From contig JADHLS010000259.1 in assembly GCA_016780605.1 (NCBI GenBank), positions 1 through 7,143 of the forward strand: a DNA stretch of 7,143 bases. Reading direction: 5' to 3'. The DNA comes from Reyranella sp. (GTDB lineage Bacteria; Pseudomonadota; Alphaproteobacteria; Reyranellales; Reyranellaceae). The notes under the pieces are model-generated. The model searched no databases. It saw only the letters and a program-made list of their open reading frames with translations, and was not told the DNA's origin. The translations under genes and the position numbers were made by a program. Numbering within the stretch: position 1 is the first letter of the stretch; every line of letters begins with the position of its first letter. Below are positions 1 to 5,688 of the stretch, piece after piece.

Positions 1-37
1 CGGCAGCGGCCGACAAGAGGAAACGGAGCGGGTGCAT
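1..37 (-). CDS. Possible start of an exported protein, cut by window edge
   Basis: A minus-strand ATG at 35-37 opens a frame reading MHPLRFLLSAAA before the window ends. The basic residue followed by a hydrophobic run is what the start of a signal peptide looks like, and the position is right for a gene downstream of dld on the same strand. Against it, only 12 codons are visible and the upstream bases contain no Shine-Dalgarno-like sequence; they hold a GC inverted repeat instead. No product can be named. Confidence 0.3.
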   Translation of the reverse strand, partial: MHPLRFLLSAAA

Positions 38-38
38 G

Positions 39-60
39 GCCGGGCATACGCCGGCCCGGC
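39..60 (-). repeat. GC-rich inverted repeat after dld
   Basis: GCCGGGC at 39-45 and GCCCGGC at 54-60 form a perfect 7-bp stem around an 8-base loop, about 30 nt past the dld stop codon. It could slow or end dld transcription. No T tract follows on the minus strand, so it is not a canonical intrinsic terminator. It lies directly before the possible start codon at 37. Confidence 0.3.
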
Positions 61-89
61 ACGGTCGGATCACTGGTCGCCGGCTGCCG

Positions 90-1796
90 TCATTTCCAGT
101 GCGCGAGCTTCGACGTGCGCCCGACGCCGGGATTGAAGCAGTTGCAGGGATCGAGGCTGCGGAAGTGGGCGACCAGCGCCGGCTTGGCGTTGTAGAGATG
201 GCCGACATCGTGCTCCGCCGGATATTCCGCGCCGCGCCCGTCGAGCAGCTTCCACATGGCATGCTCGATCGCCACCGGGTCGTGCCCCTTGCGCACGATG
301 TATTCCTGGTGGAGCACGTGGCAGAAGAAGTGCCCGTAGTAGATCTTCTGCTCGAGCGTCCGGTCGATCTCCGGCGGCAGCGATTCGAACCAGTCGCGGT
401 CGTTTCGCCTGAGCGCGATGTCGAGCGCCAGGATGTCCTGCACCTCCTTGCGATGGATGGCGCGGTAGCGATTGGCGCCGCCCGCCACGGCGAAGCGATG
501 CAGCATCGCCTTCTCGCCCTCGTCGGCGGAGCATTCGAAGAACGCGCCGCTGGCCGTGGGGAAGGCCTGGGACAGCCAGCTTCGCGCCTCCTCGATGCCG
601 TCGCCCGCCATCTTGACGATCAGGTGATGCTCGAAGCGTCGGTGGTAGTCGGTCATGCGCTTCGGCAGGTGGGGCGGAAACAGCGACGCCACCGCCTGCA
701 TCACGCGATCGCTGAGGTCGTGCGGCAGGAAGGGCAGCCGCGCCGCCAGCGCGTCGAACCGGCCCTTCAGGGCGAACAGGGCCGGCAGCCGGTCGGTGCC
801 GAGGTGGCGGATCGCGAGGAAGGTGTCCTTGCCGTAGGTCTCGGCGATGCGATAGGCGTTGCGATGGATGTATTCGCCCGACACCGGCAGCGACCGGAAG
901 CTGCCGAGCATGTGACGCCGCACCTCCTCCAGCTCTTGCGTGTCGTTCGAGCCGATGTAGAACACCGCCGTGCGCGCGTCGCGCTCGAACGTGTCGAGAC
1001 GCACCGCGAAGATCATGACCTTGCCGGCGCTGCCCGCGCATTCGAACAGCCGGTGGGGGTCGGCGTTGAAGCGCGCCGGCGTCGGCTCGTCGACGGCGCG
1101 GACATGCGCCTCGTAGCCCTGGTCGGAAGCGACGCGGTCCGCCGGATGGGCGATCTCCTCGGCCGCGAACCCGCCGCGCTCGACCCGCTCGAGGATGGTT
1201 TCGGGATCGGAGCCGAGCTCGATGCCGAGATGATTGACCAGCTCGAGCCGGCCGGCCTGATCGACGCGGGCGAACAGCGTCAACTGGGTGAACACCGGCC
1301 CGCGATGGATCAGCGAGCCGCCGGAATTGTTGCACACGCCGCCGAACACCGAGGCGCCGATGCACGAGGAGCCGATCAGGCAGTGCGGCTCGCGGCCGAT
1401 CGGGCGCAGCATCTTCTCCAGCTGGAACAGCGTCGCGCCCGGCAGGCACACCGCCTGGCGTCCGCCGTCGATCAGGTGGACCCGGGCGATGCGCAGCGTG
1501 CTGACGATCACGATCTCGCGGTCATAGTCGTCGCCGTCCGGCGTCGAGCCGCCGGTCAGGCCGGTGTTGGCCGCCTGGACGATGACGATGGCGTTCGCGG
1601 CCATGCAGGCCTGCAGCACGCGCCATTGCTCGACCAGGCTGCCGGGCCGCACTACCGCCAGGGCAGGCCCGCTGCCGAAGCGGATGCCGGTGCGATAGCG
1701 GCGCGTGCTCGAGGCGCTGGTCAGCACGTGCGCCCGGCCGACGATGGCGCGAAGGCGCGCGACCAGGCATTGGCCCGCTTGCGTGTCCTTGTGCAT
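90..1796 (-). CDS. dld: FAD-dependent respiratory D-lactate dehydrogenase (quinone)
   Basis: Oxidises D-lactate to pyruvate and passes electrons through FAD to the membrane quinone pool; a peripheral inner-membrane enzyme of the E. coli Dld type. The 568 residues match the family length (about 570), so the gene looks complete. The PCMH-type FAD-binding domain is seen at about 40-270: VQAANTGLTGGSTPDG (73-88) and the glycine-rich segment with GVCNNSGGSLIHRGP (153-167). The cap/membrane-binding part follows at about 270-460. The C-terminal part has YYGHFFCHVLHQEYIV (486-501) and HDVGHLYNAKP (529-539), the histidine-rich segments conserved in Dld. The ATG at 1796 has GGGGA 7 nt upstream. It follows the 64-codon gene by 15 nt, suggesting one transcript. 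A two-subunit glycolate oxidase GlcD is less likely, because the cap and C-terminal motifs are those of Dld. Confidence 0.95.
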   Translation of the reverse strand: MHKDTQAGQCLVARLRAIVGRAHVLTSASSTRRYRTGIRFGSGPALAVVRPGSLVEQWRVLQACMAANAIVIVQAANTGLTGGSTPDGDDYDREIVIVSTLRIARVHLIDGGRQAVCLPGATLFQLEKMLRPIGREPHCLIGSSCIGASVFGGVCNNSGGSLIHRGPVFTQLTLFARVDQAGRLELVNHLGIELGSDPETILERVERGGFAAEEIAHPADRVASDQGYEAHVRAVDEPTPARFNADPHRLFECAGSAGKVMIFAVRLDTFERDARTAVFYIGSNDTQELEEVRRHMLGSFRSLPVSGEYIHRNAYRIAETYGKDTFLAIRHLGTDRLPALFALKGRFDALAARLPFLPHDLSDRVMQAVASLFPPHLPKRMTDYHRRFEHHLIVKMAGDGIEEARSWLSQAFPTASGAFFECSADEGEKAMLHRFAVAGGANRYRAIHRKEVQDILALDIALRRNDRDWFESLPPEIDRTLEQKIYYGHFFCHVLHQEYIVRKGHDPVAIEHAMWKLLDGRGAEYPAEHDVGHLYNAKPALVAHFRSLDPCNCFNPGVGRTSKLAHWK

Positions 1797-1802
1797 CGAC
1801 GG

Positions 1803-1807
1803 TCCCC
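1803..1807 (-). promoter_or_regulatory. Ribosome binding site of dld
   Basis: On the minus strand GGGGA lies 6-7 nt before the ATG at 1796, inside the 15-nt gap after the stop codon of the upstream small gene. This supports the full-length dld start. Confidence 0.55.
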
Positions 1808-1811
1808 GCGC

Positions 1812-2006
1812 TCAGCCCGCGTCGGGCCGCCCATGCGGCTTCAGCCCCGGCGCCTTGCGCTCCAGCTCGGCCGCTTCCCTTTCCAGTTGCTCGGCACGCT
1901 CCAGGCAGGCCTTGCGGTCCAGCACGAACGAGATGACGGTCGCCGTCCGACGGAACTCGGCCGCAAGGTCGCGCTTGCGCTGCGCCAACGAGGTCAAACT
2001 ATCCAC
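1812..2006 (-). CDS. Small predicted coiled-coil protein upstream of dld, unknown function
   Basis: A 64-residue charged protein with no family I recognise. It is predicted to be mostly helical: residues 8-22 are rich in Arg, Lys, Ala and Glu, a short apolar stretch VISFVL lies at about 24-29, and RAEQLEREAAELERKA (37-52) has a heptad-like pattern typical of a short coiled coil. The tail is Pro/Gly-rich. The proposed start is a GTG at 2006 that overlaps the last 8 nt of the zinc-ribbon gene, so translation may be coupled; no good Shine-Dalgarno sequence precedes it, and a TTG three codons later is an alternative. Its stop lies 15 nt before the dld ATG. Similar short helical proteins are common in alphaproteobacteria. 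Whether it is expressed is uncertain. Confidence 0.5.
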   Translation of the reverse strand: MDSLTSLAQRKRDLAAEFRRTATVISFVLDRKACLERAEQLEREAAELERKAPGLKPHGRPDAG

Positions 2007-2319
2007 ACAGAGAGTGTAACATTCTCCAGCGGCGGTGGAAACGCTGCAGATGCGTTTTGCCGTCGCCCGGCGACGAAAGGAAACGGAGGCGGTTGACGCT
2101 ACGCTCCTCCGTTTCCGCTCGCCCCTCGACTACGCATACCCAGGCCTCCGACCCACAGCGAGCGCAGCTAAATCGCTTCGTCCGATAGTCGGAGTCGAGC
2201 AGACCGGTAAGTCGTAAAGTCGCGTAGCGTCGGCAGGCGTCGCAGCGTACCCACATCGGACCGAATGTCTTTTGCAGGGCGCGGAAGGTGTAGGCCTTGT
2301 GAGGCCAAGCGCCAGTCAT
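1999..2319 (-). CDS. Small zinc-ribbon protein, unknown function
   Basis: A protein of about 106 residues, counted from the ATG at 2319. Two CxxC pairs, RCDAC (Cys26/Cys29) and SCARC (Cys52/Cys55), 22 residues apart, form a four-cysteine zinc ribbon; nucleic-acid or protein binding is a reasonable but unproven role. The start is uncertain: in-frame ATGs lie at 2373, 2337 and 2319, none with a clear ribosome binding site. I chose 2319 because MTGAWPHKAYTF resembles the start I recall for similar alphaproteobacterial proteins. The last 40 or so residues are Arg-rich and unlike a folded continuation, and this stretch is encoded by a cluster of inverted repeats, so the original 3' end may have been replaced. 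The stop overlaps the GTG start of the next gene by 8 nt. Confidence 0.6.
   Translation of the reverse strand: MTGAWPHKAYTFRALQKTFGPMWVRCDACRRYATLRLTGLLDSDYRTKRFSCARCGSEAWVCVVEGRAETEERSVNRLRFLSSPGDGKTHLQRFHRRWRMLHSLCG
2027..2116. repeat. Cluster of three inverted repeats, possible palindromic element
   Basis: Three perfect inverted repeats lie almost end to end. Arms GGAAACGGAGG (2079-2089) and CCTCCGTTTCC (2106-2116) form an 11-bp stem with a 16-base loop. CGTCGC (2061-2066) and GCGACG (2070-2075) form a 6-bp stem with a 3-base loop. CAGCG (2027-2031) and CGCTG (2042-2046) form a 5-bp stem. All lie within the 3' part of the zinc-ribbon reading frame. The density suggests a small mobile palindromic repeat or a structured mRNA region, but GC-rich DNA produces short stems by chance, and only the 11-bp one is striking. 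Confidence 0.45.
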
Positions 2320-2373
2320 GGCGTGAGGTAACGCCATGCGACCGTTTAAGTCTGCAGCCTGCAATGGCGGCAT

Positions 2374-2498
2374 CGGCGCGACATGCGAGCGCGCAGCAGT
2401 GCATGCGATACCCGGCCGAACCTCTCAATGCTACTGGAGTGTTCCTCAGCCGCTGCAGCCGAAGACGCAGCGCCGGTACGTCAGGCAGGATCAGGCCA
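2374..2498. other. Intergenic stretch after the HlyD-type gene
   Basis: The 125 bases between the adaptor stop and the longest possible zinc-ribbon frame hold no gene I can support. One perfect 6-bp inverted repeat, CGCTGC (2451-2456) with GCAGCG (2467-2472), could form a hairpin about 27 nt past the adaptor stop, without a T tract. I see no trace of an ABC permease or ATPase, the usual neighbour of such an adaptor. Confidence 0.4.
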
Positions 2499-3500
2499 TT
2501 AGAGGAAGGTGACGCGCGCCTCGCGCCCGAGCACCGCAGGCATGCTGGCCTTGTCGTCGAACTTGATCTCGACCTGTACCGCGCGTGCGTCGGTCGACGA
2601 ACCGCCGTTCGTCTCGGTGCGCTGCATGCGCTTCACGGTAGGTGCGACGCGCTCGACCGTGCCCTTGTAGACGTCATTGTTGCCGCGGAAAGTCATCTCG
2701 ACCTTGCTGCCGGGCTTGATGCGGCTGACTTGCAGCTCATCCACGTCGGCCAGCACCCGCAGCTGGTTCATGTCGACGATCTTGAGGATGCCCTCCTGCA
2801 GCATGCGCTCGCCTCGCCGCACAAAGATTTGCACGACCACACCGTCCAGCGGCGAGCGCACCAAGGCATCTTCCTTGGTGCGCTTGGCGCTGTCGATGCG
2901 AGCCTGAACGTTGGCGACGTCGATCTGATGCTGCGCCAGGTCGTTCTCCAGCGTCGTCTTCAGAAGCGCCAAACGGGCCTTCTGCCGCTCAAGCGCCTGA
3001 TCGGCGATCGAAGCCTCGATCTCCTTCACGTCGGGCGGCTTGGTAGCGCGGACGCGCTGCAGGGCATCGAGCTTGTTCTGCACGATCGACGATTGCAGCG
3101 ACGCCTCCTGCAGGGCGATCTCGTCCCGCCGGGTGCCCTGGAGCACCAAGTTATAGGTCTGCTGCAGCTTGGCCAGGTCGGCTTCGGCCATGCGGAGCGC
3201 CAGGTCCGCCTTCACAAAATTGGACAGGACGGCCACGACCTCGTCCTTCTTGACCTTCTGGCCTTCCTTTACCCTGAGTTCGACCAGCACCGTCCCGCCG
3301 GTGGGTTCGCCGGCGACCACCGCCGTGCCTTCCGGAGAGTCCGTGTAGCCTCGGGCGATCAACGGTGCCTGGCCGGGTTTGCCGGTTTCCTGCGCGCTGC
3401 TCGTCTGCGGACTGGCCATGATCCACAGGCCAAGGCCAGCAACGGCGATCAGGAATGCCGCTCCCATCGCTCCCCATCTGATTTTCTTCGCTCGCGCCAT
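2499..3500 (-). CDS. HlyD/DevB-type membrane fusion protein (periplasmic adaptor)
   Basis: An adaptor that would link an inner-membrane transporter, usually an ABC exporter, to the outer membrane. Counted from the ATG at 3500 (333 residues), one N-terminal membrane segment lies at about 7-31, flanked by basic residues. The first half of the lipoyl/barrel-sandwich domain is at about 60-95 (GGTVLVELRVKEGQKVKKDE). A long charged helical hairpin spans about 97-208, and the returning lipoyl half VRSPLDGVVVQIFVRRGERM is at about 214-233. The beta-barrel domain runs from about 243 to the end and looks complete. A TTG at 3515 with GGGAG upstream would add five residues. The length fits a short DevB/MacA-like member. 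No ABC ATPase or permease is in the window and the next gene downstream is unrelated, so its partner and substrate are unknown. Confidence 0.85.
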   Translation of the reverse strand: MARAKKIRWGAMGAAFLIAVAGLGLWIMASPQTSSAQETGKPGQAPLIARGYTDSPEGTAVVAGEPTGGTVLVELRVKEGQKVKKDEVVAVLSNFVKADLALRMAEADLAKLQQTYNLVLQGTRRDEIALQEASLQSSIVQNKLDALQRVRATKPPDVKEIEASIADQALERQKARLALLKTTLENDLAQHQIDVANVQARIDSAKRTKEDALVRSPLDGVVVQIFVRRGERMLQEGILKIVDMNQLRVLADVDELQVSRIKPGSKVEMTFRGNNDVYKGTVERVAPTVKRMQRTETNGGSSTDARAVQVEIKFDDKASMPAVLGREARVTFL

Positions 3501-3569
3501 CGCCAACTCTACCAAACTGCTCCCGGAAGTGTTCCGCCAGGGTCATCAGAACGTTGTCGTGATGGGCAG

Positions 3570-3596
3570 GTTATCTCACGCGATGCCGACAATCAA
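3570..3596 (-). promoter_or_regulatory. Weak promoter candidate for the HlyD-type gene
   Basis: On the minus strand TTGATT (3591-3596) is followed after 15 bases by GATAAC (3570-3575), each matching 4 of 6 sigma-70 consensus bases. The spacing is shorter than ideal. It lies in the 179-base AT-richer gap upstream of the adaptor gene, which otherwise shows nothing recognisable. Confidence 0.2.
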
Positions 3597-3679
3597 AAAC
3601 TTGCGGTACATCGAGGTCTGACCGACTCCATAGCTCGATGGCGATCCTCCATATTGGGAAGCGGGTCAGCGGCCGCGCT

Positions 3680-4057
3680 TCACCCTTGAAACTCCGATAG
3701 TCCTTTCTTAAGTTTGGCGGCTAAGCGCTCGACCTCTTCGGCTAGACGGCTAGTAACACGGTCAGCAATCGCGCGGTCCCGCGTCTCGATGGCTTGAGCA
3801 TGCCATCTGGCCGCGGCAAGGATGTCGGTGACCTGGTCCTCAAGCGCTGCTGCCGTCGTGTCCGCCCAGAGCCTTTGCGCATCCCCAACATTGTCCCCCA
3901 GGACCAACGTAAGGCTGCGCTTATTCTCGATTAGTGAAAAGGGCACCTGCACGCCCGCCACCACCAAGGCGGTTGGGATGGACGCCCTAGTAACCGACAG
4001 GCCCGCATCCTCTGCCGCCTCGAACAGTGCGTTCAGAAATGCCAAAGCAAATGCCAT
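3680..4057 (-). CDS. Unknown small protein, possibly a remnant of a longer gene
   Basis: A 125-residue soluble protein with no catalytic motif that I recognise. Residues 5-20 are helical, 29-52 look like a beta section (TALVVAGVQVPFSL ... RSLTLVLG), and 60-122 are helical and charged, ending in a likely coiled coil (SRLAEEVERLAAKLKK). From memory, the segment RLWADTTAAALEDQVTDIL resembles the 'RRWADGKRQRLEDLLND' region of a longer uncharacterised alphaproteobacterial family; here the N-terminal part and a mid-section are absent, so this may be a shortened or decaying copy. The ATG at 4057 is the first start after an in-frame TGA, with GGGG 8 nt upstream as a weak ribosome binding site. It seems somewhat lower in GC at third positions than its neighbours. 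Expression is uncertain. Confidence 0.5.
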   Translation of the reverse strand: MAFALAFLNALFEAAEDAGLSVTRASIPTALVVAGVQVPFSLIENKRSLTLVLGDNVGDAQRLWADTTAAALEDQVTDILAAARWHAQAIETRDRAIADRVTSRLAEEVERLAAKLKKGLSEFQG

Positions 4058-4140
4058 CTTGAATGCCCCACATCACCTTGTCGAGATAGGCCCGCCCAGT
4101 CGTTGGCGATGGCCGCGACGGCGTCCAGATGCTTGCGCTT
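4036..4140 (-). pseudogene. Possible frameshifted coding remnant upstream of the small unknown gene
   Basis: On the minus strand one frame reads KRKHLDAVAAIANDWA, then protein-like text continues one frame over as YLDKVMWGIQDG. Removing one G from the GGGCGGG-like run near 4093-4100 would join them. No long frame covers both parts. I do not recognise the protein. The stretch could also be non-coding DNA that looks coding by chance. Confidence 0.25.
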
Positions 4141-4246
4141 CAGGGACGGAACGGTCACGCGCGCCAGTCTCGCCCGGGATGGGGATGCTGCTCGCCTGAG
4201 GGAGCATTGCCGGCCATTCGAGCGCACTAAGCCGACGGCCAATGGG

Positions 4247-4261
4247 CAGCGCGAAGCGCCG
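4247..4261 (-). terminator. Hairpin just after the MBOAT stop codon
   Basis: CAGCGC (4247-4252) and GCGCCG (4256-4261) form a 6-bp stem with one G-U wobble (in minus-strand RNA) and a 3-base loop, two bases past the TGA of the acyltransferase gene. No T tract follows, so termination is only a possibility. Confidence 0.25.
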
Positions 4262-4263
4262 GA

Positions 4264-5670
4264 TCAGAAGCGAAAATAGATGAACGGGTTGAAGCTGTTG
4301 GCGGCCAGCAGCAGCATGGAATAGATAAGGCAGAGGGTCGCCAAGCCGATCTGGGCTGTCAGCGTCGCGGACCGATCAAAACGCAGCTTATAAAACCGCT
4401 CCAGCGGCGTGAATGCGAAGAACACCCCGAGCGCGAGATAGGCAAGCGTGTCGCGATGCAGATAGGCAGCCAATGGCCGGTAGTCGCTGATCGCTGGTCC
4501 AACGAGGAACATTGCTGCGAGATAGTCCCAGGCGACCGCCAAGGTCGGCGCGCGGAAGAACACCCAGCCGATGCTCACCAGGACGAACGTCGCGCCGATT
4601 GCCGGCAGGCCGGCTGGCCGCCAGCGCCGATGCGCATATCGCTCGGCAACAAGCAGGGAGCCGTGATACAGGCCCCAGACAATGAAGGTGAGGCCCGCAC
4701 CGTGCCACAGCCCGCACAGGAAGAACACGATCCACAGATTGATAAAGGTGCGCAGCGTTCCGTGGCGATTGCCGCCGAGCGGAATGTAGAGGTAGTCGCG
4801 AAACCAGCGTGACAGGGTCATATGCCAGCGCCGCCAGAACTCCGTGATGGTGGCCGAACGGTAAGGCTGATCGAAGTTCTCCGGGAAGTGGAAGCCCATC
4901 ACGCGCCCCAGCCCGATCGCCATGTCGGAGTAGCCGGAGAAGTCGAAGTAGATCTGCAGCGAGTAGCACAGGATGCCAACCCAGGCGTGCTCCCAGGCGA
5001 GCTCGCTCGGCGGCAGTGCGAAGATCGAGTCGACGACGATGCCGAGATTGTCGGCAACCACCATCTTCTTGCCGAGTCCTAGACAAAAGCGATAGCCGCC
5101 TTCGCTCAGGGCCGCCCGGTCGACCTTGCGGGCGTCCATCTCCAACCTGATCTCGCTGTAACGGACGATGGGGCCTGCGACCAGCTGGGGAAAAAGCGAA
5201 TGGTATACAGCGAACTCGCCGTAGCCCGACGCCGGCGGGATCTCCCGCCGGTAGACGTCGATGAGATACGAGATCGCCTGGAAGGTGAAGAAGGAGATGC
5301 CGACCGGCAGCGGGATCTCCGGGGCGGGGGGAAGAGGCGGCAGGGCGAAGGAAACGAAGCTGTCACCGAGCAGCTGCCAGAGGAAGCTGACATACTTGTA
5401 GTAGCCGAGACCCAGCAGATTGACCGTGATGCCCAACGCCAGCAGCCGCACGCGCCAAGGTTGGCTTGCCGGCGCGATTCGAACTGCCAGGAACTGGTTC
5501 AGCCATATGGAGGCGAGCAGCACGATGACCGTGCTGCCAGCGCCGACGGCATAGAAGATCAGGCTTGCCGCCAGGATCAGCCAGTTCTTGCGTCGGTCGT
5601 CGATCAGGAAATACAGCGCGAAAAAAACCGGCAGGAAGCCGTACAGGAACAACTGCGAGCTGAAGACCAT
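4264..5670 (-). CDS. AlgI-like MBOAT membrane O-acyltransferase
   Basis: A polytopic inner-membrane protein of the MBOAT superfamily that takes acetyl groups from a cytoplasmic donor and passes them outwards for O-acetylation of an exported polysaccharide. The 468 residues are close to the AlgI family length (about 470-520). The N-terminus MVFSSQLFLYGFLPVFFALYF is a typical AlgI opening, and about ten hydrophobic segments follow. Family motifs are intact: PVGISFFTFQAISYLIDVYR (122-141), QLVAGPIVRY (162-171), YFDFSGYSDMAIGLGRVMGF (241-260), FWRRWHMTLSRWFRDYLYIP (278-297), and LCGLWHGAGLTFIVWG (318-333). His323 in WHGAG matches the essential MBOAT histidine (His322 of AlgI); His283 is the second conserved one. 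The ATG at 5670 has AGGT 5 nt upstream. It starts 18 nt after the AlgJ-like gene stops, so both are probably one operon. The acceptor polymer is unknown, so I do not assign algI. Confidence 0.93.
   Translation of the reverse strand: MVFSSQLFLYGFLPVFFALYFLIDDRRKNWLILAASLIFYAVGAGSTVIVLLASIWLNQFLAVRIAPASQPWRVRLLALGITVNLLGLGYYKYVSFLWQLLGDSFVSFALPPLPPAPEIPLPVGISFFTFQAISYLIDVYRREIPPASGYGEFAVYHSLFPQLVAGPIVRYSEIRLEMDARKVDRAALSEGGYRFCLGLGKKMVVADNLGIVVDSIFALPPSELAWEHAWVGILCYSLQIYFDFSGYSDMAIGLGRVMGFHFPENFDQPYRSATITEFWRRWHMTLSRWFRDYLYIPLGGNRHGTLRTFINLWIVFFLCGLWHGAGLTFIVWGLYHGSLLVAERYAHRRWRPAGLPAIGATFVLVSIGWVFFRAPTLAVAWDYLAAMFLVGPAISDYRPLAAYLHRDTLAYLALGVFFAFTPLERFYKLRFDRSATLTAQIGLATLCLIYSMLLLAANSFNPFIYFRF
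5232..5251. repeat. Palindrome inside the MBOAT gene
   Basis: CCGGCGGGA (5232-5240) and TCCCGCCGG (5243-5251) are perfect inverted arms two bases apart. They encode part of RREIPPA in the acyltransferase. Probably a by-product of GC-rich Arg, Gly and Pro codons. Confidence 0.4.
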
Positions 5671-5688
5671 CCCCGACCTGCCGTCGCG

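Noticed and set aside
70..1449. Open frame of 459 codons on the minus strand overlapping dld in another frame
   Set aside because: Same-strand shadow frame, extremely Arg/Pro/Gly-rich with no domain.
11..2092. Similar 22-base stretches containing GGAAACGGAG at 11-32 and 2071-2092, flanking dld, as possible direct repeats of an insertion
   Set aside because: They match at 18 of 22 positions, but in both places the minus strand encodes an LRFL-type peptide, so similar codons or chance explain it; no transposase or target duplication supports an insertion.
36..2096. Open frame of 686 codons on the plus strand, antisense to dld
   Set aside because: It covers dld and its upstream genes on the opposite strand, shows no recognisable domain and is rich in Arg, Ala, Gly and His as expected for an antisense frame of GC-rich coding DNA. 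The minus-strand frame carries clear Dld motifs.
2168..2428. 86-codon minus-strand frame over the zinc-ribbon gene
   Set aside because: A shifted reading of the zinc-ribbon gene; its own text has no motif and its first half is non-coding-like.
2265..3689. Open frame of 474 codons on the plus strand, antisense to the HlyD-type gene
   Set aside because: Low-information Arg/Leu/His-rich text without motifs, while the minus strand encodes a full membrane fusion protein.
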